Of a DNA stretch of 64,000 nucleotides, positions 38,467 to 48,028 are shown one piece after another. A program made the position numbers and the translations under genes. The notes under the pieces were generated by a model. That model saw only the letters and a program-made list of their open reading frames with translations, was not told the DNA's origin and did no database searches. Each line of letters starts with the position of its first letter. Within the stretch, counting starts at the first letter, position 1. This DNA is from Terrirhizobium terrae (GTDB lineage Bacteria; Pseudomonadota; Alphaproteobacteria; Rhizobiales; Rhizobiaceae), in the NCBI RefSeq assembly GCF_030323265.1, contig NZ_CP104992.1, positions 3,509,501 to 3,573,500 on the forward strand, in the 5' to 3' direction.

Positions 38467-39678
38467 GTGAGCCGTAGCAGCAACCGTAATAGCACCGAGC
38501 CGCGCTGGCTCGGACCCTTGAGCCCAAGCCGTATAGCGCTTGTGCCGCCGATTTCGGCCGCACGCTGGCTGCTCGTTCTGGTCGTTGCCGCAGGCATCTA
38601 TTTCTTTCACGGATTCCTCGTCCCGGTACTCGCCGCGCTGGTGATCGGTTTTGCCAGTTGGCCGCTTTATCGTGAACTCCTGCGCCGTATCGGCGGCAAC
38701 ACCACGATAGGCGCGACGCTCGCGATCATCTTCATCCTGACATTCCTCATCGTCCCGATCGGCATCGCCATCAGTTACACGGCGCACGAAGTCCAGCAAT
38801 GGATCGGTTGGGCCGCGGAGGTGAACAAGTCCGGTGCCCCGCCGCCCGCATGGATCGTCGGCCTGCCTTGGGCGGGCGCCTGGCTCGGCAACCAATGGAC
38901 GACGCATGTCGGATCACCGGGTGCGATCGGCGAACTGATCCAGCTCGTCAGCGGTGCCAATATCGGCAACATTTATCGGGCCGTGGTCGCTGCCGGCAAC
39001 GGCGCGTTCCATCTGTTCCTCACCCTGCTCTTCATGCTGATCGCGCTGTTCTTCGTCTATCGCGATGGCGCATCCTTCAGCAAACAGATCGATTCGCTCG
39101 GCGAGCGCATCCTGCCGGGCCGCTGGGAACGCATTTCCCGCGTCGTTCCGGCAACGATCAGCTCCACCGTCACGGGCATGACCCTGATTGCGATCGGCGA
39201 AGGCATCGTGCTCGGCGTTGCCTACTGGATCGCCGGCGTCCCCTCGCCGGTCACGCTCGGTGTCATCACCGGTGTGATGGCGCTGATCCCGGGCGGCGCC
39301 CCGCTGTCCTTCACGCTGGTATCGGTCTACCTCGTCGCCAATGGCGCCTATGTCGAAGGCATCGGCCTGTTCGTCTGGGGTACGGTGGAACTCTTCATCG
39401 TCGACAAGACCCTGCGTCCGCGTCTCGTCGGAGGGCCGATCAAGCTGCCCTTCCTTCCCACCTTCTTCGGCCTCGTCGGCGGCGTGAAGACGATGGGCTT
39501 CCTCGGCCTGTTCATCGGTCCGGTTCTGATGGCGCTGCTTGTGTCCATCTGGCGCGAATGGGTTCGGGAGGCCAAGGTTTCCGAGCAGGCGGAAGGCACG
39601 TCCGAGCACCTGATCCTGCCGGGCTCCAGCGAGCTGCAGGACGACCTGCCCGCCTCCCGCAAGGTATCCGCACCCTGA
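38467..39678 (+). CDS. AI-2E family transporter
   Basis: A 403-residue inner-membrane protein starting with GTG (MSRSSNRNS when translated). Hydrophobic helices (WLLVLVVAAGIYFFHGF, LVIGFASWPLYREL) come first, then TTIGATLAIIFILTFLIV, a long extracytoplasmic stretch, and the C-terminal PGGAPLSFTLVSVYLV and PFLPTFFGLVGGVKTMGFLGLFIGPVLMALL blocks typical of the AI-2E/PerM family. Members export AI-2 or act as transporters of unknown ions. The charged C-terminal tail is cytoplasmic. A long gap before it also serves the divergent bphP. Confidence 0.85.
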   Translation: MSRSSNRNSTEPRWLGPLSPSRIALVPPISAARWLLVLVVAAGIYFFHGFLVPVLAALVIGFASWPLYRELLRRIGGNTTIGATLAIIFILTFLIVPIGIAISYTAHEVQQWIGWAAEVNKSGAPPPAWIVGLPWAGAWLGNQWTTHVGSPGAIGELIQLVSGANIGNIYRAVVAAGNGAFHLFLTLLFMLIALFFVYRDGASFSKQIDSLGERILPGRWERISRVVPATISSTVTGMTLIAIGEGIVLGVAYWIAGVPSPVTLGVITGVMALIPGGAPLSFTLVSVYLVANGAYVEGIGLFVWGTVELFIVDKTLRPRLVGGPIKLPFLPTFFGLVGGVKTMGFLGLFIGPVLMALLVSIWREWVREAKVSEQAEGTSEHLILPGSSELQDDLPASRKVSAP

Positions 39679-39765
39679 TCTGGGACCCGGCGACCTGATA
39701 GGTCGTCGGCCTTCATCGGGCCACGATCCTTGCTATAGGGTCGTCTGAACCGAACGGAGAGCCTG

Positions 39766-40233
39766 ATGAACGCCGCCCTCATCGTCATGACCATACTCGG
39801 CTGCAACGACAGCGGCACCGATTGCCACTATATCGCGACCGCAAGCGAGCGCTGGCCAACGGTCGCCATGTGCGACGCGGTGTCGGAAGATCATCTGCCC
39901 AGATACGCCAACCAGCCCTACCCCGTGCTGATTTCCGTCTGCCAAAACCCGCAGGCGGCAGGCGTTGCCGAGGCGAACGCTGCGGCAGCGGCCGTGCCCG
40001 AAAGCCGTCCGCCTGAAACCGTGGCGGAATCGGCCGGCACGGAACAGGCAGCCCCGGCCCCGTTCGTCACCGAAGAGGTGAGCCCCGAAGAAGCCGAGAC
40101 GCTGGCCGGGCGCGCCATCCAGCGCGTCCGCAATGTTCTGCCGACGACGGAGGGCGTGAAAACTCTGATGGTAAAGCCGGTGCGCCTCGTCGAGGACGGT
40201 TATTCCTGGGTCGCGCGGCGGTTCGATCGATAG
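39766..40233 (+). CDS. Conserved Rhizobiales protein of unknown function
   Basis: A 155-residue protein starting MNAALIVMTILGCNDSGTD after ggagagcctg. The N-terminal half holds cysteines (LGCNDSGTDCHYI and VAMCDAV, VCQNP) that suggest disulfides or a small domain; the middle is alanine/proline-rich and the C-terminus basic (VKPVRLVEDGYSWVARRFDR). No domain is recognised. A palindromic repeat begins right at the stop codon. Confidence 0.65.
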   Translation: MNAALIVMTILGCNDSGTDCHYIATASERWPTVAMCDAVSEDHLPRYANQPYPVLISVCQNPQAAGVAEANAAAAAVPESRPPETVAESAGTEQAAPAPFVTEEVSPEEAETLAGRAIQRVRNVLPTTEGVKTLMVKPVRLVEDGYSWVARRFDR

Positions 40234-40280
40234 AGCGGTTCCAGCAAAAGTGCGTAGCGGTTTTGCGTCCGGAACTGCGC
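40233..40280. repeat. Palindromic dispersed repeat, copy 2
   Basis: gagcggttccagcaaaagtg starts the element and gcgtccggaactgcgc ends it; the same core (ttccagcaaaagtg, ttttgcgtccggaa) occurs at 16729-16772. The ends can pair with one or two mismatches. A second inverted repeat, agagcggtttcg with aaagcggaacggctct, follows to about 40335, giving two hairpins between converging genes. Confidence 0.75.
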
Positions 40281-40339
40281 AAAATCAGAATATCAGAGCG
40301 GTTTCGCGATTCGAGGAAAAGCGGAACGGCTCTAGAAGA

Positions 40340-41464
40340 TCAGGCGACCAGCGAAATATCACCGGCATAGGAGCGGGCATGGCGGCGCAGTTCGCCGCGA
40401 TGCAGGTGCTCGATCATTTCGATCAATTCGCCGACCGGCGTGCCGCTCTCTTCGTCGCCGAAGGTTTCGATCAGTGCCAGATAGCAGGTTTCCGGCCCAC
40501 CATGGGCAGCCATCCGGCGCCACTGGAAGACCGCCTCGACAAACACCGCGACGATATCCCTGCCGATGCCGGCCGCCTCGAACAGTGCCCTGACCGCATG
40601 CGTCCTGCCGGTCGCAAGGATCGCACGCACGCGGCGTTCGTCGAGATTGACGAGCGAGACGATGGCGCAGGCGAAGAAATCCACCTTGCCGCCGCACAGT
40701 GCATGGATGAGAAGCGCCGGCGTCAGGCGATTGCTGGCGCGCAGATGCTCCACCAGCGGCTCGATCTCGTCATGGGATACGGAGCCGGCAATGGCAACGG
40801 CCGCCTCATCGCCGGCTTCCCGGGTCAGAACTTCGATGCGGCTCCGGCTGATCGTCGCCTGAACAAGGCCCGAGCCGGCGAGTGCAGTGCTGATATGGGC
40901 GACGAGCAGATGTCGGGCATCGCCGGGCAATGATTCTTTCCCCAGCAGAAGATGACGGATGCCAGCCTCATGGCCGAACCGTTCCGCAATGCGACGAAGC
41001 GACAGGCGGCTGATCGAGGCCGTTTCATTTTCGAGAAGCAGCGCGACTTCCGATTCCTCGCCGATCTCGGCGATGGCGGCGGCAGCACTGCGGCCGAGGC
41101 CGGGACGGGCAGCGATCAGCGCGCGGGTGAAACCATGGCCGCGCCCGGCGAGATCGACAAGATCCGCATCGCGCAGAACCGGCGACATGGCAATCACGGT
41201 GCAGGCGATTTCCGGCTGGTCTTCGGCGAGCGCGAGCACGATGGCCCGCGGCGCTTCGGAAGACAGCGCAAGCGCCTCGGCCAGTGCCAGCCTGACCTTG
41301 GGCGACGGATCGTCGAGCAGATAGGTCATCGCCATGCCGGCGGCGCGATGTTCCTCCGAACCCATGTCGGACTGGAGGTAGGCGCGCACCAGCGCACCAG
41401 CGGCCCGCGAACGGTCACCGGCTCGCGCCGTCTCTGCCCAACGTAGAAATGCCTGTACGATCAC
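40340..41464 (-). CDS. DUF2336 domain protein
   Basis: A 374-residue alpha-helical protein of the HEAT/armadillo-like DUF2336 family: repeated helices such as AAGMAMTYLLDDPSPKVRLALAEALALS and RASNRLTPALLIHALCGGKVDFFACAIVSL. No catalytic motif. DUF2336 proteins are common in Rhizobiales and their role is unknown. It starts MIVQAFLRWAETARAGDRSR at 41464; no alternative is stronger. Downstream lie the palindromic repeats; upstream the flavin reductase is on the same strand. Confidence 0.78.
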   Translation of the reverse strand: MIVQAFLRWAETARAGDRSRAAGALVRAYLQSDMGSEEHRAAGMAMTYLLDDPSPKVRLALAEALALSSEAPRAIVLALAEDQPEIACTVIAMSPVLRDADLVDLAGRGHGFTRALIAARPGLGRSAAAAIAEIGEESEVALLLENETASISRLSLRRIAERFGHEAGIRHLLLGKESLPGDARHLLVAHISTALAGSGLVQATISRSRIEVLTREAGDEAAVAIAGSVSHDEIEPLVEHLRASNRLTPALLIHALCGGKVDFFACAIVSLVNLDERRVRAILATGRTHAVRALFEAAGIGRDIVAVFVEAVFQWRRMAAHGGPETCYLALIETFGDEESGTPVGELIEMIEHLHRGELRRHARSYAGDISLVA

Positions 41465-41576
41465 AATGCGCCTCTGAACCCTTGGCCGGCCTAATCTCGA
41501 CCGGTTGAAAGGAACATTAGGCAGGAAAGGTTAAAATTGGTTCACCATGTTCTTTAACCTTGTGTTTCGGCTCGTT

Positions 41577-42191
41577 TTACTGCCGTTTGGCACCGGGCCG
41601 GTCCAGTTCGAAGACGCTTGCACCACCATCGGTATAGTCACGGTAGCCCATTCTTCCCATCGGGCGAGCAAGTTCCATGGCGATTCGCCCGTCGCGGATG
41701 ATCTCCTCGCTGATATGGATGCCGACCACCTGGCCAAAGACCATGTATGATTCCGCGCCCTCGCCATCGAGGCCCTTCGGCTGGATGACCTCGGTCAGCC
41801 GGCATTCCAGCGCGGTATAGGCTTCCGCCACATAGGGAGCATCCACAACCTCGCCCATCTTCGCCGTCAGTTCGGCGAGATCGAACTCGTTGACGCCGTA
41901 GTCGACCGGTGCCGAGGAGGCGTTCATCCGGTCGGCGAGATGCCGGCTGGCGAGGCTTGCGGTGAAGACACCGGTCTCCTCCGCATTTTTCAGGCTGTGC
42001 TTGCGGCCGGAGGACGAGAACATCACGAGCTTCGGCTTGTCCGACACGATGTTGAAGAAGGAATAGGGCGACAGGTTGAGTGAGCCATCCCTGCCCTTCG
42101 TGCCGATCCAGCCGATCGGACGCGGCGCCACGATCGCCTTGAAGGGATCGTGCGCCATGCCGTGATCATTCTTGTCCGTCCGGTAGAACAT
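41577..42191 (-). CDS. Flavin reductase family protein
   Basis: A 204-residue FMN-binding protein of the flavin reductase-like (split-barrel) family. MFYRTDKNDHGMAHDPFKAIVAPRPIGWIGT, SPYSFFNIVSDKPKLVMFSSSGRKHSLKNAEETGVFTASLAS and NASSAPVDYGVNEF are the usual blocks. Members reduce flavins with NAD(P)H or are partners of monooxygenases. It lies 12 bases after the nitroreductase gene on the same strand, so the two flavoproteins are probably one operon. Confidence 0.87.
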   Translation of the reverse strand: MFYRTDKNDHGMAHDPFKAIVAPRPIGWIGTKGRDGSLNLSPYSFFNIVSDKPKLVMFSSSGRKHSLKNAEETGVFTASLASRHLADRMNASSAPVDYGVNEFDLAELTAKMGEVVDAPYVAEAYTALECRLTEVIQPKGLDGEGAESYMVFGQVVGIHISEEIIRDGRIAMELARPMGRMGYRDYTDGGASVFELDRPGAKRQ

Positions 42192-42203
42192 GCGGGTCTG
42201 CCC

Positions 42204-42775
42204 TTACGCGTAGGTGAGGATGTCGGAAAGCTGCGGACGCGGCCGATCCGGCGTCGGGAAGTCGCTGGAGCCGATATGGATGAAGCCGGCGACCTTCTCG
42301 CCCTCCTTCACGCCGAGGATCGCCAGTGCCTTGGCGTCATAGGATACCCATTCCGTGCGCCAGTTGGCGACATAGCCGCGCGCTTCGCAGGCCATCAGCA
42401 TGTTGAGGCAGACAGCGCCGGCCGAGAGAACCTGTTCCCATTCCGGGATCTTTGCATGCGGCGCGGCCGTGCTGATCACGCCGACGACAATAGGCGCGCG
42501 GGTGAAGCGGACGAGTTCCGCCTCCTTTGCTGCATCCGTCATGTCGGGGTTCTGCTCGAGTGCCAGCTCCAAAACTTTTCACCCAGGGTTTTGCAGACGT
42601 CGCCGCGATAGACGACCAGGCGCCAGGGTGCGATCTTGCCATGGTCAGGCACGCGCACGGCTGATGTGAGAATCTCTTCGAGTTCCGCCTCTTCCGGACC
42701 AGGACCCTTGATCTGTGCGACGGGTGTAGAGTGGCGTTCGCGCAGGTAATCGATCAGCTTTACGTCTTTATTCAT
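42204..42775 (-). CDS. Nitroreductase family protein, frame interrupted
   Basis: A flavin-dependent reductase of about 190 residues when corrected. The N-terminal MNKDVKLIDYLRERHSTPVAQI and VPDHGKIAPWRLVVYRGD fit the YdjA-type nitroreductases; the C-terminal half (TRAPIVVGVISTA, VSYDAKALAILGVKEGEKVAGFIHIGS) is in another frame. The break is at 42571-42574, where a run of four T in the gene appears to need five. The frame start at 42844 is replaced here by 42775. Likely a sequencing indel. Nitro or quinone substrates are guesses. Confidence 0.82.
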
Positions 42776-42882
42776 GTCGGAAGCTTTCATTCGGTGGGGT
42801 GTGGTAGAATGAGGCCTTGAAATTGCCTTTGCCATGCGTTTCAAGTGGCCAGTCAGAAAACAAGAGTCAACCGGTTCTTCGA

Positions 42883-43875
42883 ATGTCAGGCATCTCTATC
42901 GCCCGCCGCATGCTTTCCGCAAAGGCAATCCTGCTTCTTCTGGTCACCGCCGGATACGCGCAGGATGGCGACGCGTTCAAGAGTTTCCGACAGCTCGACA
43001 GCACCACGAAGATGCCGAAGCTCAATGCCTTCTCCGCGACGGCTATCCTGCCCAAGGCGGCCGTGGCAAAGGATGTCCGCTTTGCCGCCAAGCTGACCAA
43101 TGACGGCGAGCCGATGCAGGACGGACTTGCCTGGCGCGTGTTCAGCCCGATCGCGGGCGAGGACGGCAAGCTGCCGCTCGTGGCAAGCTCCGATGGCGGT
43201 TCAGCTGATTTCCAGCTGGCGCCGGGCGACTATTTCGTGAATGTCGCCTTCGGCCGCGCCGGTATCACCAAGAAGGTGACCGTGCCCGAGGATGGCGACG
43301 TCAAGGAACAGACGCTGGTTCTCGATGCAGGCGGCTTCCTGCTCAATGCTGTCGCCGGCACCGACCAGCGCATTCCGACGAGCCAGCTAAGCTTCTCGAT
43401 CTATTCCTCCGAAGTGCGCGACAATGGCGACCGTGCGCTCGTCATGGCCGATGTGAAGCCGAACACGATCGTCCGCCTCAATGCCGGCACCTATCACGTC
43501 GTCTCCGAATATGGTGACATCAACGCCGTGGTGCGCGCCGACATCCAGGTCGAGGCCGGCAAGCTCACCCAGGCGGTGCTGCAGCACAAGGCTGCCCAGA
43601 TCACCCTAAAGCTCGTCTCGCAGCCGGGCGGCGAGGCGATCGCAGATACCGCCTGGTCGGTGCTGACCGAAGCGGGCGACGTGGTCAACGAAAGCGTCAG
43701 CGCCTTCTCCACCATGGTCCTGTCGGAAGGCAATTACCTCGCGGTTGCCCGCAACAAGGACAAGATCTACCAGCGCGAATTCACCGTGAAGGCCGGCCGC
43801 AATTCCGACGTTGAGGTGCTGATGCGCAACCCGCGCAATTCCGGCGAGACGGCCGCGGTCGCGCCGCAGGATTGA
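42883..43875 (+). CDS. Conserved secreted protein of unknown function
   Basis: A 330-residue protein starting MSGISIARRMLSAKAILLLL, with a signal peptide ending near TAGYAQDGD. The mature part is a string of beta-rich segments, for example DFQLAPGDYFVNVAFGRAGITKKV, YHVVSEYGDINAVVRADIQVEAGK and NYLAVARNKDKIYQREFTVKAG, which recall repeated transthyretin-like beta sandwiches. It is common in Rhizobiales and its function is unknown. It probably works in the periplasm. A palindrome follows. Confidence 0.72.
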   Translation: MSGISIARRMLSAKAILLLLVTAGYAQDGDAFKSFRQLDSTTKMPKLNAFSATAILPKAAVAKDVRFAAKLTNDGEPMQDGLAWRVFSPIAGEDGKLPLVASSDGGSADFQLAPGDYFVNVAFGRAGITKKVTVPEDGDVKEQTLVLDAGGFLLNAVAGTDQRIPTSQLSFSIYSSEVRDNGDRALVMADVKPNTIVRLNAGTYHVVSEYGDINAVVRADIQVEAGKLTQAVLQHKAAQITLKLVSQPGGEAIADTAWSVLTEAGDVVNESVSAFSTMVLSEGNYLAVARNKDKIYQREFTVKAGRNSDVEVLMRNPRNSGETAAVAPQD

Positions 43876-43906
43876 TTAGCTAAAGGTCGGCTTGGCCTTC
43901 CCAGTC

Positions 43907-43992
43907 GTCATGCTCGGGCTTGTCCCGAGCATCTGCCAACGTTTCGGTTCTATGCTCGGTGGTTAGATCCTCGGGACGAGCCCGAGGATGAC
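43907..43992. repeat. Palindromic intergenic repeat
   Basis: Left arm gtcatgctcgggcttgtccc (43907-43926 and on to 43932) and a right arm ending cccgaggatgac (to 43992) are inverted copies separated by about 34 bases, with internal symmetry (ctcggg-cccgag) in each arm. The shape matches rhizobial RIME-type elements. It separates the secreted protein gene from the DUF6984 gene. Confidence 0.72.
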
Positions 43993-44124
43993 GGAGAGCA
44001 AGCGGCAAACCGGTCGCACTCTCCGACGATTTTATGCCATCGAAGATCATTTGCGTCCGCAAGGTCGCGCTCAGATTTCTCACCACATTCAAGCAACCGA
44101 GTTTGATACATCGGAGGTAGGAGC

Positions 44125-44537
44125 ATGGCCGATGAATTGCAGAACTGGAGGCCGATCACCTCGAGAGAACGCGCTCTGTTGATGCATTTGCTGCGAGGGA
44201 ATTCCAAGGGAAAGCGGAAATCCTCCAGCAAATGACCTCTGCAGAGGTGGTACGCCTCACATCGGAAGGGAGCCTAAGGTTCCGGACTGACGGACCGTTG
44301 GCAGATGTGATGGACAATGATGCTCCATCCTCGCGTGATAACGATTTTATACCCGTCGAAGGCTTTTATGATGATGCTGCTGATCACGGCCGTCCACTAA
44401 GCGTCGCGAGACTGGTTCGGCTGGCTTTGCATGTGACGAACGGCAGGATTTCCGAACTTGAGATATACAAGGAAGACGGGAGCCCGATCATTACGGATCC
44501 ATACGACGTCGATCTTGATAGGGTTTATTTCTACTGA
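44125..44537 (+). CDS. DUF6984 family protein, frame interrupted
   Basis: About 138 residues after correction. The N-terminal MADELQNWRPITSRERALL at 44125 and the C-terminal MTSAEVVRLTSEGSLRFR are in different frames; adding one G to the ggg at 44197-44199 links them as LLRGEFQGKAEILQQM. The block GRISELEIYKEDGSPIITDPY fits DUF6984. It has clearly lower GC than its neighbours, so it may have been acquired; the frameshift could be real decay here. Family assignment is from pattern memory. Confidence 0.6.
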
Positions 44538-44616
44538 CGTGCGCTGGTCTTTTTGACGCTAAGTTGTCCAACCCCATGCGGGCATTGAGATGGCACATAC
44601 CTTAGGGAGGGACGTG

Positions 44617-45006
44617 ATGACCCGGAGAGACTTCGACCCCGAAACTGTGACGCCCGATGGACGGCCTCCGGCGAAGGGCAAGGTCTTCGATCCCCAGAAG
44701 GAAGGCGCCTGGCGGGGCTCGCTCTTCGGCGAGGTTATCGGCGGTCCGGTCACCGTTCTCGCCTATGGCAACGACACGCCTGGACAGGGACCGAAACTGC
44801 ATGTCCATCCCTATGACGAGACCTTCGTCGTTATCGAAGGCCGGGCGCGGTTTTTCGTCGGTGACGATGTGATCGAGGCGGGCGTGGGAGAAGCGGTGCT
44901 CGGGCCCGCCGGCGTGCCGCATCGGTTCGAGAATCTCGGTCCCGGACGGCTGCAGACGATCGATATCCATCACTCGACGCGCTGGATACAGACGGATCTG
45001 GACTAA
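44617..45006 (+). CDS. Cupin domain protein
   Basis: A 129-residue single cupin. I took the ATG at 44617 because aggga lies just before it; 44590 is an alternative. The metal motif is in LHVHPYDETFVVIEGRARFFVGDD and VGEAVLGPAGVPHRFENLGPG, with two histidines and a glutamate position. Cupins bind a metal and serve as small dioxygenases, isomerases or sensors; the role here is unknown. It is convergent with the acyltransferase, four bases apart. Confidence 0.82.
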   Translation: MTRRDFDPETVTPDGRPPAKGKVFDPQKEGAWRGSLFGEVIGGPVTVLAYGNDTPGQGPKLHVHPYDETFVVIEGRARFFVGDDVIEAGVGEAVLGPAGVPHRFENLGPGRLQTIDIHHSTRWIQTDLD

Positions 45007-45010
45007 AGGA

Positions 45011-45895
45011 TCAGGCCGCCTCTCTGCGGAGCGCCTCTTTCGCAGCCAACCGCCGTTCCTGAAACTCGGCCAGCTTCGAACGCTTGACCGGACGCATCGA
45101 GAAGACGGCCTCATGCAGCACGGTCAGCAGGTCCTTGCGGTCCTTGATGGCCGACAGTTCTTCCCAGCGCATCATCGCGCCGGCGCGTGCACGGATGGTC
45201 GAGCCCGACAGCCGCTTGAACTCGCGAATAAGGAGCGACAGGCGAAGCGTCAGCGAAAGCCGGCTGGCGATATGGAAGAGCGGCCCGTTCTGGCCCTCGA
45301 AATAGACCGGCACGACATCGGCCTTGGCCGATTGCACGAGCTTGGCCGGAAAGATCTTCCAAGGCAGGTCCTGCGCGGCGCCAAAACCCTTCTTGGCCGT
45401 GGCGACGCCGCCGGCCGGGAAGATGATGATCGTCACGCCTTCCTGCAGAAGGCGCAGCGCCTCGTGGCGGGTCTTCATGTTGATCGCCAGCGCTTCCTTC
45501 GTTTCCTCGAAGGAGACGGGCAGCGAATAAGGCGCCATTTCCGGCACTTTCAGCAATTCGTCGTTGATGAGGACGCGGAACGGCCGGCCGAGTTGTTCGG
45601 CCATGGCGAGCACTGCAATGCCGTCACCGATGCCGAAGGGATGGTTGGCAACGATGACGAGCGGCCGCCCCTCTTCCACCGGCGGAAGCCAGGAGCCCTG
45701 CACGTCGAGCTCGACATCGATCAGATCGAGCATCTTGCCGAACACGCGGTCGGTCTTGCCGACGATGTCGGTGCGCCAGATGTCGTAGAGGCGGGCGTAG
45801 CGGTCGCGGCCGGAGAGGCCTTCGATCGAACGGATGAACCAGCGTTTCAGCTTGGGATCCCGCTCGTTGGCGTAGGAAAGTTCCTTGAAGCGCAA
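45011..45895 (-). CDS. Lysophospholipid acyltransferase family protein
   Basis: A 294-residue protein with the PlsC-type active site: VIVANHPFGIGDGIAVLAM carries the HxxxxD motif (as H-P-F-G-I-G-D), and IIFPAGGVATAKKGFG and VPVYFEGQNGPLF follow the acyl acceptor motifs. The order fits 1-acylglycerol-3-phosphate acyltransferases, although other acyl transfers (for example ornithine lipids, OlsA) are possible in this family. Starts MRFKELSYANERDPK. Membrane-associated on the inner leaflet. Confidence 0.84.
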   Translation of the reverse strand: MRFKELSYANERDPKLKRWFIRSIEGLSGRDRYARLYDIWRTDIVGKTDRVFGKMLDLIDVELDVQGSWLPPVEEGRPLVIVANHPFGIGDGIAVLAMAEQLGRPFRVLINDELLKVPEMAPYSLPVSFEETKEALAINMKTRHEALRLLQEGVTIIIFPAGGVATAKKGFGAAQDLPWKIFPAKLVQSAKADVVPVYFEGQNGPLFHIASRLSLTLRLSLLIREFKRLSGSTIRARAGAMMRWEELSAIKDRKDLLTVLHEAVFSMRPVKRSKLAEFQERRLAAKEALRREAA

Positions 45896-45962
45896 ATCAG
45901 TCTCCGCGGAATATCCGCCATTGATGAGGGGATAGAATATTTCGGATCGGTGACAGAATTCT

Positions 45963-45991
45963 GACAGCGCCCGTGCATGACGGGCGCTGTC
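45963..45991. terminator. Hairpin terminator near thrS
   Basis: gacagcgcccgt and acgggcgctgtc form a strong 12-bp stem around a five-base loop, with atctttt beside it on the plus strand. It lies 12 bases after the minus-strand thrS stop and before the acyltransferase start; it probably ends thrS transcription, although the T run is on the other side. Confidence 0.55.
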
Positions 45992-46003
45992 GATCTTTTA
46001 ACC

Positions 46004-48028
46004 TCAGGCCACCGCGATGCGGGCCGCCTTGCGACGCTTGACGTCCGGCGGCGTTGCCTCGTCGACCAGCGAAGCGATCGCCTCGTCGAGCGACATCGCC
46101 GTCTGGGCCTGGGAGCCGAGGCGACGGATGTTGACCGAACGCTGCTCGGCTTCCTGGCGACCGCAGACGATGATCACCGGCACCTTGGCAACCGAATGCT
46201 CGCGGACCTTGTAGTTGATCTTCTCGTTGCGGAAGTCGGTCTCGACCTGCAGGCCTGCCTCGCGCAGCTGCTCGGCGACCTCGCGGCCGTAATCGTCCGC
46301 ATCCGAGGTGATCGTCGCCACGACGACCTGCGTCGGCGCGAACCACAGCGGCATGTGGCCGGCGAAGTTCTCGATCAGGATGCCGAGAAAACGCTCCATC
46401 GAGCCGCAGATTGCGCGATGGATCATCACCGGCTGCGTCTTTTCCGAGTTCTGGTCGATGTAGAAGGCACCGAAGCGTTCCGGCAGGTTGAAGTCGACCT
46501 GCGTCGTGCCGCACTGCCATTCGCGGCCGATTGCGTCCTTTAGCGTATATTCGAACTTCGGACCGTAGAATGCACCCTCACCCGGCAGGATTCCGGTCTT
46601 GATGCGGCCGCCCGACTGTTCCTCGATCGTCTTCAGCACTTCCATCATCACGTTTTCGGCGCGATCCCAGAGATCGTCGGTACCGACGCGCTTTTCAGGA
46701 CGCGTGGACAGTTTGACGACGACTTCCTGGAAGCCGAAATCCTCATAGACGGAGAGGATCAGCTCGTTGATGCGCAGGCATTCCATCGCCAGCTGCTCGT
46801 CGGTGCAGAACACATGGGCGTCGTCCTGCGTGAAGCCGCGCACGCGCATCAGGCCATGCAGCGCGCCGGAAGCCTCGTAGCGATGCACGAGACCGAATTC
46901 CGCAAGGCGGATCGGCAGTTCGCGGTAGGACTTCAGACCATGCTTGAAGATCTGCACGTGACCCGGGCAGTTCATCGGCTTCAGAGCGAAGACGCGGTTA
47001 TCCGCTTCCTCGTCCTTCGGGTGGGTGAAGGCGTAGGCGGATTTCACCGCGAACATGTTTTCCTGGTACCAGCCCCAGTGACCGGACGTTTCCCACAGCG
47101 AGGCGTCGAGCACCTGCGGTGCGTTGACTTCCTCATAGGTGCCGGCCAGACGACGGCGCATATAGGCCGTCAGGGTCTGGAACATGCGCCAGCCCTTGCC
47201 GTGCCAGAACACCACGCCCGGACCTTCTTCCTGGAAATGGAAGAGATCCATCTCGCGGCCGAGTTTGCGGTGGTCACGCTTTTCGGCTTCGGCGAGAACG
47301 TGCAGATACTGGTCCAGCTCTTCCTGGGTCGCCCAGGCCGTGCCGTAGATGCGCGTCAGCATCGGCTTCGTCGAATCGCCACGCCAATAGGCGCCGGCAA
47401 CCTTCATCAGCTTGAAGGCGGTGCCGATCTGGCCCGTGGACGCCATATGCGGACCGCGGCAGAGATCGAACCAGCCGCCCTGGTTGTAGATCTTCAGCTC
47501 CTGGCCTTCCGGGATCATGTCGACCAGCTCGACCTTGTAGGCCTCGCCCTTGTCGGCAAACACGTCCTTGGCCTTTTCTCTGCTCCAGATCTCCTTGGTG
47601 AAGGCGGCGTTCTTCTGGATGATCTCCTTCATCTTCTTTTCGATCTTCGGCAGATCTTCGGGCGTGAAGGGCCAGTCTTCTCTGCTATCCGGATGGACGC
47701 GCTTGAAGTCGTAATAGAATCCGTTTTCGATGACCGGGCCGATCGTCACCTGCGTGCCGGGCCACAGGTCCTGCACGGCCTCGGCCATGACATGGGCGGC
47801 ATCGTGGCGGATCAGTTCGAGCGCGCGCGGATCCGTGCGGGTGACGATCTCGATCCGACCGTCGACGACGGGATCGGAGAGATCGCGCAGCTCGCCGTCG
47901 AGTGCGATTGCGACGGCCTTCTTGGCCAACGACTTGGAAATGGATTCGGCGACGGCAAGACCCGTCGTGCCGGCGTCGAACGCGCGGACGGAGCCATCGG
48001 GAAATGTAAGGGAAACAGCCTGGGACAT
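46004..48028 (-). CDS. thrS: Threonyl-tRNA synthetase
   Basis: A 674-residue class II synthetase. The TGS domain begins MSQAVSLTFPDGSVRAFDAG, an editing domain carries HDAAHVMAEAVQDLWPG and the catalytic core RMFQTLTAYMRRRL, MNCPGHVQIF and FGLVHRYEASGALHGLMRVRGFTQDDAHVF. The C-terminal anticodon domain ends near QTAMSLDEAIASLV. It is essential. The gene is free-standing on the minus strand with a terminator after it. Its start at 48028 is supported by the TGS fold. Confidence 0.97.
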   Translation of the reverse strand: MSQAVSLTFPDGSVRAFDAGTTGLAVAESISKSLAKKAVAIALDGELRDLSDPVVDGRIEIVTRTDPRALELIRHDAAHVMAEAVQDLWPGTQVTIGPVIENGFYYDFKRVHPDSREDWPFTPEDLPKIEKKMKEIIQKNAAFTKEIWSREKAKDVFADKGEAYKVELVDMIPEGQELKIYNQGGWFDLCRGPHMASTGQIGTAFKLMKVAGAYWRGDSTKPMLTRIYGTAWATQEELDQYLHVLAEAEKRDHRKLGREMDLFHFQEEGPGVVFWHGKGWRMFQTLTAYMRRRLAGTYEEVNAPQVLDASLWETSGHWGWYQENMFAVKSAYAFTHPKDEEADNRVFALKPMNCPGHVQIFKHGLKSYRELPIRLAEFGLVHRYEASGALHGLMRVRGFTQDDAHVFCTDEQLAMECLRINELILSVYEDFGFQEVVVKLSTRPEKRVGTDDLWDRAENVMMEVLKTIEEQSGGRIKTGILPGEGAFYGPKFEYTLKDAIGREWQCGTTQVDFNLPERFGAFYIDQNSEKTQPVMIHRAICGSMERFLGILIENFAGHMPLWFAPTQVVVATITSDADDYGREVAEQLREAGLQVETDFRNEKINYKVREHSVAKVPVIIVCGRQEAEQRSVNIRRLGSQAQTAMSLDEAIASLVDEATPPDVKRRKAARIAVA

